Source: an uncultured Lachnospiraceae bacterium
GTDB lineage: Bacteria > Bacillota > Clostridia > Lachnospirales > Lachnospiraceae
DNA: 10,791 nucleotides
Direction: 5' to 3'
NCBI GenBank assembly: GCA_937915975.1
Contig: CALGGL010000073.1
Location: 1 to 10,791, forward strand
Both the position numbers and the translations under genes were made by a program. Within the stretch, counting starts at the first letter, position 1. Every line of letters starts with the position of its first letter. Positions 1-6,343 of this stretch are shown here, one piece after another. The notes beneath the pieces are model-generated. The model worked only from the letters and a program-made list of their open reading frames with translations. It made no database searches and had not been told where the DNA came from.

Positions 1-31
1 ACTGGAGTTCAGACGTGTGCTCTTCCGATCT
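1..31 (+). other. Illumina adapter remnant (left end)
   Basis: The first 31 bases match the 3' part of the Illumina TruSeq index/read-2 adapter, ending in GCTCTTCCGATCT directly before the insert. It is library artefact, not genomic DNA. It supplies an artificial GTG start and the residues MLFRS to the first open frame, so that N-terminus is not biological. Confidence 0.97.
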
Positions 32-628
32 TATTACGAAAAAGACAAAATTGATGAAAAATTAGAAAAAGAGCAAAATCATTTTTTAACAAAAGTATAT
101 TTGCATATATTATCACAAGCAATTATTATATCATCAATGTTATTTATATCTTTTATTATTCCGATATTTAATACAATGATAATACAAAATAATTATATTT
201 TCTATGCAATATTAATTATTTTATTAGTGACATTTATTAGACCATTAATATCAGACGCGATATTAAAAAATGCACCTCAGAATTATATTTATTTATTTAT
301 TTTTACTATTTGTTTTTCGTATATTTTATGTAAATTTGCTATTACAATTGATTTTTCTTTAATTAAAATAATCGCATTATTAAACGTTTTCGAAATATTA
401 TATTTAACAATTGAGTCATATATATCTAAAAAAGCTGAAAAGAATGAAACTGAAATTGCAAACACAGCAACGTTTATGGGTCTTTGTTTGTTATTCCTCG
501 GTTCAATATATTGCTTCATATATAAAATAAGTATACTTCATCTTTCTTTAATTTTAATAATTTTAATAACAATAGGAGTATATATTATATATGATATGAA
601 TTTACAAAAAGAAGGTGCTGTGATTTAA
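32..628 (+). CDS. TMBIM / Bax-inhibitor-1-like membrane protein, partial, probably eukaryotic
   Basis: About 198 residues of genuine sequence follow the adapter, starting YYEKDKIDEK; the true start lies upstream and is lost. Six hydrophobic segments are visible at about residues 34-51, 60-78, 90-107, 112-131, 153-169 and 173-192 of the open frame. The order of features resembles the TMBIM (Lifeguard/BI-1) family of calcium-leak channels and stress suppressors: a basic stretch plus FLTKVY before the first segment, APQNYIYLFIFTICFSYIL in the position of the animal P-x-N-x-x-L-x-x-FT motif, and IGVYIIYDMNL matching the conserved Y-D site. The family normally continues with one more conserved C-terminal segment, but the frame stops at TAA 626-628; see the finding on read-through. 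GC is far below that of the neighbours and no bacterial ribosome binding site is visible. Family assignment is from remembered motifs, so moderate certainty; the host could be a ciliate, an anaerobic fungus or an AT-rich bacterium. Confidence 0.55.
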   Translation, partial: YYEKDKIDEKLEKEQNHFLTKVYLHILSQAIIISSMLFISFIIPIFNTMIIQNNYIFYAILIILLVTFIRPLISDAILKNAPQNYIYLFIFTICFSYILCKFAITIDFSLIKIIALLNVFEILYLTIESYISKKAEKNETEIANTATFMGLCLLFLGSIYCFIYKISILHLSLILIILITIGVYIIYDMNLQKEGAVI

Positions 629-652
629 AAAGAACAAATATTTATTGCATTA

Positions 653-666
653 CAAAACACAAAAAA
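653..666. other. Probable chimeric junction, AT-rich fragment to Clostridia fragment
   Basis: To the left the DNA is extremely AT-rich and codes for the TMBIM-like protein. To the right begins the A-run and GC-rich hairpin that terminate the minus-strand ferredoxin gene. The join falls in an A-rich stretch, so the exact base cannot be fixed. The evidence is the change in composition and gene type, plus the loss of the TMBIM-like reading frame here. Confidence 0.5.
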
Positions 667-692
667 GGGAGCCGTAAAGGCTCCTCTTTTTT
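661..692 (-). terminator. Rho-independent terminator of the ferredoxin gene
   Basis: A 7-bp inverted repeat (667-673 with 679-685, one G-T pair at its base) encloses a 5-base loop. On the minus strand it is followed by a run of six T (complement of 661-666), about 20 bases past the ferredoxin stop codon. A T-run at 686-692 makes it look bidirectional, but the plus-strand gene to its left probably comes from another organism. Confidence 0.85.
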
Positions 693-710
693 ACTATATG
701 GTGCTTGAAA

Positions 711-881
711 CTACTCCTCTGAAATAACTCCCATAGGACAGGTTCCTGCACATGATCCACAAGAAATACAAGTATCCGGATCAATTACAAATGCGCCATC
801 GCCTTCGCTAATAGCACCTACAGGACAAGCACCTGCACATGATCCGCAGCTTATACAACCTTCGTTAATAACAAATGCCAT
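711..881 (-). CDS. 2[4Fe-4S] clostridial-type ferredoxin
   Basis: This 56-residue protein starts MAFVINEGCISCGSCAGACP and ends in a second, near-duplicate cluster motif. It is a small soluble electron carrier that in anaerobes accepts electrons from pyruvate:ferredoxin oxidoreductase and passes them to [FeFe] hydrogenase, Rnf or nitrogenase-type enzymes. The two binding motifs, C-x2-C-x2-C-x3-CP at residues 9-20 and again at 38-49, give eight cysteines for two [4Fe-4S] clusters and show the internal duplication typical of the family. Length is standard for clostridial ferredoxin. The start is set by an AGGAGG ribosome binding site eight bases upstream of ATG 881-879. It has its own promoter (934-962) and terminator (661-692), so it is monocistronic. 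hydF lies about 2 kb away on the same strand, consistent with a hydrogen-producing fermenter. The particular redox partner cannot be read from the sequence. Confidence 0.96.
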   Translation of the reverse strand: MAFVINEGCISCGSCAGACPVGAISEGDGAFVIDPDTCISCGSCAGTCPMGVISEE

Positions 882-933
882 TTATGTATCCTCCTTTATG
901 ATTGTGTTCTTGATATAATTATCAGCTAAGATT

Positions 934-962
934 ATTTTAATCTATTTCCAAATATATATCAA
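934..962 (-). promoter_or_regulatory. Sigma-A type promoter for the ferredoxin gene
   Basis: On the minus strand TTGATA (962-957) and TAAAAT (939-934) are separated by 17 bases. The expected transcript start near 927 leaves a leader of about 45 bases carrying the AGGAGG site before the ferredoxin ATG. Both hexamers are one mismatch from consensus. Confidence 0.7.
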
Positions 963-1024
963 GCTGTTTTTATAAAAATATTAAAAGAATTATTTAGCAA
1001 AAATGTTAATTAATTAAAATTTTT

Positions 1025-1825
1025 TTATAAAGTATTACTGTTTTGTCCTTTCGCGTAAAATTTAATCAAAAAATCGGCAACCGGCTTTGGCCAGAATTTT
1101 CTGTACATTTCGTAATCCTCAGGTGTTCTTCCGCTTCCCTCCCCGATAACATTGGAGGTTTCGGATTCCTCATGTACTCTGTGTCCCATAACAGGTTTGG
1201 AAATATAACAAAATTCGCCCTTAAGTTTGGAATATTTTTCCCATGCCTGCCAGTCAAGATCGGCCTTGTTTCCCACCTCAAAGGGTTCTTTTGGCAATCT
1301 GTCCCTGACATATGTAACCGAAGGACAGCAAATTGCACAGCCCAAAGAAAGAGTTCTTCTTCTCAAAAACTTACTTTTCCATGTAAATCTTGGAATAAGC
1401 GGCATAAGCATAAGCTTTTTTATCTTAAGCAGTCTGTTGCTGTAAACCTTTTTATTATCTCTTATTTCATAATATGTCGTATGCGCTATAATAGGATTTT
1501 TTGATTTATTGAAGGCTTCAATAACCAAAGCAAGATAATCCTTATCATAGATATCATCCTGATGTGCAATTGTAACAAGCTTTGTTTGTGCCTTTCCGTA
1601 GGCATAATTCCAATCCCCCGCAATATTGGGTTTTGCATCATTGACAAAAAGTTCAATATTGTACTTTTTCGACATTTCCTTTATAAAATCATTCGGAGTG
1701 GATGTCGCCATTATTATACGACTTTTTTTGTCTTGGGCAAGAAGTGATTTTATACACTTTTCAAGATAAGGACTTTCCTTGTACGCACAAATTGCAAAGG
1801 TATGATCGTTCTCACTGTACTTCAT
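1025..1825 (-). CDS. Family 2 glycosyltransferase
   Basis: The 266-residue product is a GT-A fold glycosyltransferase of the GT2 type, expected to move a sugar from a nucleotide donor onto a lipid-linked or cell-wall glycan at the cytoplasmic face of the membrane. The N-terminal nucleotide-binding strand begins at HTFAICAYKES (residues 8-18) in place of the usual VSVIIPTYN. DWNYA (71-75) is followed by HQDD (88-91), which stands where the metal-binding D-x-D sits in related enzymes; a HRVHEESE stretch near residue 215 is also typical of this subgroup. No membrane span is evident. The ATG is preceded by GGAGG six bases away. The gene overlaps the end of the DUF2304 gene by 14 bases, so the two are translationally linked, and it is the last gene of the cassette. 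Donor and acceptor sugars are unknown. Confidence 0.85.
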   Translation of the reverse strand: MKYSENDHTFAICAYKESPYLEKCIKSLLAQDKKSRIIMATSTPNDFIKEMSKKYNIELFVNDAKPNIAGDWNYAYGKAQTKLVTIAHQDDIYDKDYLALVIEAFNKSKNPIIAHTTYYEIRDNKKVYSNRLLKIKKLMLMPLIPRFTWKSKFLRRRTLSLGCAICCPSVTYVRDRLPKEPFEVGNKADLDWQAWEKYSKLKGEFCYISKPVMGHRVHEESETSNVIGEGSGRTPEDYEMYRKFWPKPVADFLIKFYAKGQNSNTL

Positions 1826-2177
1826 TTTTTTCCTCCAAGTCCTTTACTCTTTTTTCCAAAAGTGCCTGGGTTTGAGCCATAGCCCTTATTCTTTCACTTT
1901 GAAGCGACACAATTGATGTAAGAGACAATATAATTATTAAAAGGAAACATACTCCCAGGAAAAATACAACGTTAACCTCAGAATACACTCCGATAAGCTT
2001 TGCAAAGCTTCTGATTATATTAGGAAAAATCGCGCAAACCAAAAGAACAAGCCCTGTTAAAAACCAAACGAGCGAGTATTTTAAATTCATCTTTCCTTTT
2101 TTCATAAGAAAGCCAATTATCAGTAAATATATTAATACACCTATTAATAATATGACTCTGAACAAATTTGTCATCAT
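1812..2177 (-). CDS. DUF2304 family small membrane protein
   Basis: The 121-residue product has three hydrophobic segments (about residues 5-24, 35-52 and 68-90) followed by a charged, heptad-like cytoplasmic tail (about 93-119) that probably forms a coiled coil. This layout matches DUF2304, a family usually encoded beside GT2 glycosyltransferases in polysaccharide and teichoic-acid-type loci and thought to be a membrane partner or anchor for them; its biochemical role is not established. The ribosome binding site, GGAGG nine bases before ATG, is embedded in the last codons of the upstream glycosyltransferase gene. The gap to that gene is only six bases, and the 3' end overlaps the next gene. 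This packing indicates coordinated expression of the three proteins. A second ATG immediately follows the first, so the start could be one codon later. Confidence 0.85.
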   Translation of the reverse strand: MMTNLFRVILLIGVLIYLLIIGFLMKKGKMNLKYSLVWFLTGLVLLVCAIFPNIIRSFAKLIGVYSEVNVVFFLGVCFLLIIILSLTSIVSLQSERIRAMAQTQALLEKRVKDLEEKNEVQ

Positions 2178-2183
2178 AGGTTT

Positions 2184-2885
2184 TTACCTCCATTTTTTCC
2201 CGACTAATCTGTAAATCAATATTGCCAATGTTACCTTAATCATATAATAAACCGACTTTAACGGACTTATGGACGAAACTCCCGCAGTTCTTTGATTCAT
2301 TATGACAGGAACCTCTTTAATTTTAAATCCGCTTACGCTTGCGGCAATAATTGATTCAGGTTCAGGATAATCCTGAGCATAGTTTACGGAAAAAAATTTG
2401 GTTACCTCTCTGGAAGTTGCTCTGAAGCCGCTTGTGGCATCCGTTATTTTTCCGCCTCCGCATATTCTTAATACAAATCCGAGCATATTGATACCGACTC
2501 TTCGCATAGATGATGTCTGAAAGCCTTCCTTATCAATAAACCTCGAACCGATTACCATATCTGCCCGACCTTCCTCTATAGGCTTGATGAGATCAGAGAT
2601 ATATTCCGCATTATGCTGTCCGTCACCGTCAAACTGCACAGCTATATCATATCCGTTCTGATAAGCGTATCTGTATCCTGTCTGGATACCTCCGCCTATG
2701 CCCAAATTAATCGGAAGAGATATATAATTAAACCCGTTCTCTTTACAAATCTTTTCGGTACTGTCCGTGGAACAGTCATTTATGATTACATAATCAACGT
2801 CAGGACACTTTTCTTTAAGAGTTGTGACTGTATTAACGATATTTTCCTCTTCGTTATATGCCGGTATTATCACCAGTACTTTCAT
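2184..2885 (-). CDS. DPM1-like family 2 glycosyltransferase
   Basis: The 233-residue product resembles polyprenyl-phosphate glycosyltransferases (dolichol-phosphate mannose synthase-like branch of GT2), which load a sugar onto undecaprenyl phosphate for later transfer outside the membrane. Visible motifs in order are VIIPAYNEEENI (residues 5-16), NDCSTD (36-41), the metal-binding DGDGQH (86-91), GSRF (113-116), DATSGFR (149-155) and QRTAGVSS (198-205). The C-terminus has one hydrophobic stretch (about 213-227) but no pair of transmembrane helices as in the GtrB type, so membrane association is probably peripheral or through the DUF2304 partner encoded next. I chose ATG 2885 because GAGAGG lies seven bases upstream; an in-frame start six codons earlier would overlap that site. 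It follows hydF by 57 bases and may be read from the pyk promoter. Substrate unknown. Confidence 0.88.
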   Translation of the reverse strand: MKVLVIIPAYNEEENIVNTVTTLKEKCPDVDYVIINDCSTDSTEKICKENGFNYISLPINLGIGGGIQTGYRYAYQNGYDIAVQFDGDGQHNAEYISDLIKPIEEGRADMVIGSRFIDKEGFQTSSMRRVGINMLGFVLRICGGGKITDATSGFRATSREVTKFFSVNYAQDYPEPESIIAASVSGFKIKEVPVIMNQRTAGVSSISPLKSVYYMIKVTLAILIYRLVGKKWR

Positions 2886-2923
2886 AAGTAAACCTCTCAT
2901 CATTTTAATATGTAAACAAATAT

Positions 2924-2941
2924 CGGCACTCCCTGTTGCCG
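2924..2941 (-). terminator. Weak hairpin after hydF
   Basis: A 5-bp inverted repeat (CGGCA 2924-2928 with TGCCG 2937-2941) lies directly after the hydF stop codon. The T-richness that follows it on the minus strand is poor. It could attenuate transcription between hydF and the glycosyltransferase cassette, but it is too weak to call a firm terminator. Confidence 0.25.
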
Positions 2942-2942
2942 C

Positions 2943-4142
2943 CTAATACACTCCGTTAAATATTTCTATTGAACGGGATAAAATGCCCTGTGTAAGCGCT
3001 ATTGCCGTACCATAATTGGTAAACGGACAACCCGCATCGGCAGCACATTTCATACGGTAATTCATCTCTCTTTCGTTTAGCATACATCCTCCGCAATGTA
3101 TTATAAGCTTATACGAAGAAAGCTCCTCCGGGAACTCGTTTCCGGAAGAAAACTCAAATGTCAATTCCTTTCCGGTGTATTCCTTAAGCCACATAGGCAG
3201 CTTAACCGTTCCAATATCACCGCACTGTCTGTGATGTGTACAACCCTCGGATATAAGAATTCTGTCTTTGTCCTTTAACTCTTCTATGGCAAACGCTCCC
3301 TCGACCGCTGCCTTTAAAAAGCCTTTATATCTCGCCATAAGTATCGAAAAGGATGTAAGTGTAATATCTCTCGGCACATCCGCTGCAACCTTTTTGAATA
3401 CCTGACTGTCAGTAATAACAAGACGGGGTTTTACATTGAGCTTATTAATTGTATCCGAAATTTCATTTTCCTTTATTACAACAGTAACCGCTCCCGCATC
3501 AAGCAAATCACGTATAGTCTGCTGCTGTGGCAGTATAAGCCTTCCCTTAGGTGCCGAAGCATCAATCGGGACAACCAGTATAACCACATCCCCCGAAGAT
3601 ACATAATCGGCAACAAGTCTTTTTTCCGGTTTTTCATCCGTCATAAAAGCTATTTTTTCCTTGAGCTGATCAATATTATTTTTATCCTTTGCACTGACAA
3701 GAATTGCATTTTCTTCCGAAGAAAGTCTGATCATATCCTTTACTTCCAGAAGATCACATTTATTATAAACCAAAATATAATTGATATTCTTTTTTCTGAA
3801 TATATCAACCAGCTCGTAATCTGCAGCCGTCATCCCTACGGTTGCATCTACAACCAAAACAGCAACATCGGTTTTATTTAATACCTGCTTGGTCCTTTTA
3901 ATCCTTAACTCACCGAGCTCGCCGTCATCATCAAAGCCGGGGGTATCTATAATAAGCACAGGTCCCATAGGCAGAAGTTCCATCGACTTTGTAACCGGAT
4001 CGGTAGTAGTTCCCTTTATATCCGAAACAACCGAAAGCTCCTGTCCCGTAACAGCATTTACCACGCTGGATTTTCCCGCATTTCTGCGTCCGAAAAATCC
4101 TATATGTACTCTGTTAGCCGAAGGCGTATCATTCATACCCAT
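2943..4142 (-). CDS. hydF: [FeFe]-hydrogenase maturation GTPase HydF
   Basis: HydF is the scaffold and carrier on which HydE and HydG build the 2Fe subcluster before delivery to apo-hydrogenase HydA in the cytoplasm. The 399-residue length is typical. The N-terminal GTPase domain has G1 GRRNAGKS (residues 18-25), G2 within GTTTDP (44-49), G3 DTPG (66-69), G4 NKCD (127-130) and G5 SAK (150-152). A dimerisation domain follows, and the C-terminal cluster domain carries CTHHRQC (301-307) and HCGGC (349-353), the C-x-H...HC-x-x-C signature that binds the [4Fe-4S] cluster. The chosen ATG has a G-rich site (AGGGGGA) six to seven bases upstream; a second in-frame ATG two codons later is possible. It begins 45 bases after pyk with no terminator visible between them, so co-transcription is likely. 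hydE, hydG and hydA are not in the window. Presence of HydF implies that the organism makes or uses H2. Confidence 0.96.
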   Translation of the reverse strand: MGMNDTPSANRVHIGFFGRRNAGKSSVVNAVTGQELSVVSDIKGTTTDPVTKSMELLPMGPVLIIDTPGFDDDGELGELRIKRTKQVLNKTDVAVLVVDATVGMTAADYELVDIFRKKNINYILVYNKCDLLEVKDMIRLSSEENAILVSAKDKNNIDQLKEKIAFMTDEKPEKRLVADYVSSGDVVILVVPIDASAPKGRLILPQQQTIRDLLDAGAVTVVIKENEISDTINKLNVKPRLVITDSQVFKKVAADVPRDITLTSFSILMARYKGFLKAAVEGAFAIEELKDKDRILISEGCTHHRQCGDIGTVKLPMWLKEYTGKELTFEFSSGNEFPEELSSYKLIIHCGGCMLNEREMNYRMKCAADAGCPFTNYGTAIALTQGILSRSIEIFNGVY

Positions 4143-4187
4143 AAGAGTCCCCCTATCTGCATTTTTGCAATTTTATACTTTATAAAA

Positions 4188-5606
4188 CTACTCAACAACC
4201 TGAACCTTGATCATGTTGGTCTTTCCGCTTATACCAAGCGGAACTCCCGCTGTCATGACAACAGTATCATCCACATCAATAAGTCCAAGCTTTTTGCCTG
4301 CCATGATGGCATGGTCGAAAAGTTCAAATATCTCATTTTTTTCTTCTATCTTAACCGGATGAATTCCCCATGAAAGGTTAAGCTGTCTGCATACTCTTTC
4401 ATCCGTGGAACCGGCAAGAATATCGCATGAAGGTCTGTATCTGCATATCATACGTGCCGATGTACCGGACTTAGTTACCGTAACTATTGCCTTGGCATTT
4501 AAATCCATCGCGGTTGTACAGGTTGCATGACATACAGCATCCGTTACATTCGGATTAAAAGGTCTGTCAAAGGAAAAGAATCTCTTTCTGTAATCTATAT
4601 CACGCTCTGTTCTTTCGGCTATACGAACCATAGTTTTAAGCGCTTCAATCGGATATAGTCCCGCTGCGGTCTCACCCGAAAGCATAATTGCACTGGTTCC
4701 GTCATAAATCGAGTTGGCTACATCCGTAGTCTCCGCTCTTGTAGGTCTCGGATTTTTCATCATGGAATCAAGCATCTGTGTAGCTGTAATAACCTGCTTT
4801 CCTGCTTTATAGACTTTCTTAATAATCATCTTCTGAATAACAGGAACCTCTTCTCCCGGTATTTCAACACCCATGTCACCACGTGCAACCATTATTCCGT
4901 GAGATGCCGAGATTATCTCATCAATATTATCAACACCCTCGGCATTTTCTATCTTGGCTATAATATTTATGCCCTTTGCACCATTGTCATCAAGAAGATT
5001 TCTTATCTCCAGAACATCCCTTGCCGAGCGCACAAAAGAAGCCGCTATAAAGTCGACACCCTGTTTAATACCAAACATAATATCCGCCACATCTTTTTCA
5101 CTCATATACGGCATATTAAGGTGTATTCCCGGTATATTTACTCCCTTATGATTCGATACAAAGCCTCCGTTTATTACATCGCAAACTATATCCTTGTCCT
5201 TTATTTCCTTTACCTTTAATTCTATAAGTCCGTCATCTATAAGAATTCTTCCGCCGACATCAATATCCTCATGCAGTCTGTCATAAGTGATTTTTGAAAT
5301 GTGTCTGTCACCCATAACCTCTCGGGATGTAAGTGTAAACTCCTGTCCCGCTTCAAGAAAAACCTTTCCTTCCGCAAAATCTCCTGTCCTGACCTCAGGT
5401 CCCTTCGTATCTAAAAGTATGGCTATCGGCTTACCTGTTTCCTGCCTTATCTTCTTAACCATATCCATACGCTTCTTTTGTTCCTCATATGTACCGTGAG
5501 AGAAATTGAGTCTTGCAACATTCATACCCGAGTCAATCAACTCTCTTAAAACATCTTCATCATCCGTTGATGGTCCAAGCGTACATATAATCTTAGTCTT
5601 TCTCAT
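4188..5606 (-). CDS. pyk: Pyruvate kinase
   Basis: The enzyme converts phosphoenolpyruvate and ADP to pyruvate and ATP, the last step of glycolysis, as a cytoplasmic homotetramer needing Mg2+ and usually K+. The 472 residues start MRKTKIICTLGPST. Visible motifs are NFSHG (34-38), LLDTKGPEVRTG (64-75), the catalytic signature IIAKIENAEGVDNIDE with Lys218 and Glu220, ARGDMGVEIP (241-250) and TATQMLDSM (274-282), followed by the regulatory C domain. Length fits the standard form: the extra C-terminal PEP-utiliser-like domain of Bacillus-type enzymes is absent. I chose ATG 5606 because AAGGAG lies ten bases upstream and homologues begin at this point; an open frame extends 19 codons further but has no site and runs into the leader. 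The promoter is at 5689-5717. hydF follows, so glycolytic flux and hydrogenase maturation appear to share a transcript. Confidence 0.98.
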   Translation of the reverse strand: MRKTKIICTLGPSTDDEDVLRELIDSGMNVARLNFSHGTYEEQKKRMDMVKKIRQETGKPIAILLDTKGPEVRTGDFAEGKVFLEAGQEFTLTSREVMGDRHISKITYDRLHEDIDVGGRILIDDGLIELKVKEIKDKDIVCDVINGGFVSNHKGVNIPGIHLNMPYMSEKDVADIMFGIKQGVDFIAASFVRSARDVLEIRNLLDDNGAKGINIIAKIENAEGVDNIDEIISASHGIMVARGDMGVEIPGEEVPVIQKMIIKKVYKAGKQVITATQMLDSMMKNPRPTRAETTDVANSIYDGTSAIMLSGETAAGLYPIEALKTMVRIAERTERDIDYRKRFFSFDRPFNPNVTDAVCHATCTTAMDLNAKAIVTVTKSGTSARMICRYRPSCDILAGSTDERVCRQLNLSWGIHPVKIEEKNEIFELFDHAIMAGKKLGLIDVDDTVVMTAGVPLGISGKTNMIKVQVVE

Positions 5607-5688
5607 AAAAAGTCTGCTCCTTTTATCTGTTTTTAATTTATTTTTAAGTCTGAAAATATACACATAATTTCAAAATGTACATACTTAT

Positions 5689-5717
5689 AGTATAAGCATC
5701 TTATGTTCAAAAATCAA
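5689..5717 (-). promoter_or_regulatory. Sigma-A type promoter for pyk-hydF
   Basis: On the minus strand TTGATT (5717-5712) and TATACT (5694-5689) are separated by exactly 17 bases. Transcription would start near 5682, giving a leader of about 75 bases before pyk. No second promoter of similar quality was seen before hydF or the glycosyltransferases. Confidence 0.75.
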
Positions 5718-5745
5718 TGTTAAAATGCGCATTTGGATAATCTCA

Positions 5746-5774
5746 TTGACAAATATTAACAACACAATTAAAAT
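5746..5774 (+). promoter_or_regulatory. Sigma-A type promoter for the lipoprotein-murC unit
   Basis: A consensus TTGACA (5746-5751) is followed after 17 bases by TAAAAT (5769-5774). Transcription would start near 5781, about 47 bases before the lipoprotein ATG. It is divergent from the pyk promoter, with the two -35 boxes 28 bases apart, so a regulator bound between them could affect both. Confidence 0.8.
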
Positions 5775-5827
5775 TAAGGTTAATATATATTTATTGGCAA
5801 TCAGGCAACAAAGAACAGGAGTTGTTT

Positions 5828-6322
5828 ATGAGAAAACGCGTTAAAAACAGTATACTGATTATTATGGTTTTTGTTTTGTGTATGACATCGCTTACCGCAT
5901 GCAGTAAAGATCCGAAGAATTTCACTTGCGGTAATCTTACCGTAACACTTAATAAAACCTTTAAGGAATCCTCACACAACGGTTTCGATTTATATGTTTC
6001 CAGTGATAACGTTATATTTTCCGTTGTTGAGGAAAGTGAAGAGAATCTTGAGTTTTCCGGATATACAATCTCAAATTTAAAGGGCTACTGCGAAGAGATA
6101 CTGCTGCTTAACAACGTTTCATCAGACGAACTAAAGCAAAGAAATAATTACTATTATTTTATAAACAAAAAAACTATTTCAGGTGCATCATATACTTATG
6201 TTCATTGTATGTTTTACGGTTCAGGTTCTTATTGGATTTGTGAATTTGTCTGCAAAACCAAAAATTATGATAAATACAAAGACAGAATATTTAAATGGGC
6301 TGATTCCATAACAATTCAGTAA
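5828..6322 (+). CDS. Small lipoprotein of unknown function
   Basis: The 164-residue product starts MRKRVKNSILIIMVFVLC with a basic N-terminus and hydrophobic core, then a lipobox LTAC with the lipidated cysteine at residue 25. It should therefore be exported and anchored to the outer face of the cytoplasmic membrane. The mature part (NFTCGNLTVTLNKTF, then a mixed polar sequence with YYYF and SYWICEF segments) looks like a small beta-rich domain. It recalls the uncharacterised lipoproteins of Lachnospiraceae that carry a surface-binding or stress-type fold, but I do not recognise a named family. The start is fixed by AGGAG (5817-5821) six bases before ATG 5828; an in-frame TTG two codons earlier is too close to that site. 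murC begins 21 bases after the stop, so the two are probably co-transcribed. Function unknown. Confidence 0.85.
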   Translation: MRKRVKNSILIIMVFVLCMTSLTACSKDPKNFTCGNLTVTLNKTFKESSHNGFDLYVSSDNVIFSVVEESEENLEFSGYTISNLKGYCEEILLLNNVSSDELKQRNNYYYFINKKTISGASYTYVHCMFYGSGSYWICEFVCKTKNYDKYKDRIFKWADSITIQ

Positions 6323-6343
6323 TAATATTGAGAGGCGATTATT

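Noticed and set aside
1043..1504. Plus-strand 153-codon open frame
   Set aside because: It is antisense to the family 2 glycosyltransferase gene, which has a good start, ribosome binding site and motifs.
5607..5663. 19-residue N-terminal extension of pyruvate kinase
   Set aside because: Homologues start at MRKTKIICT, and the AAGGAG site lies inside the proposed extension.
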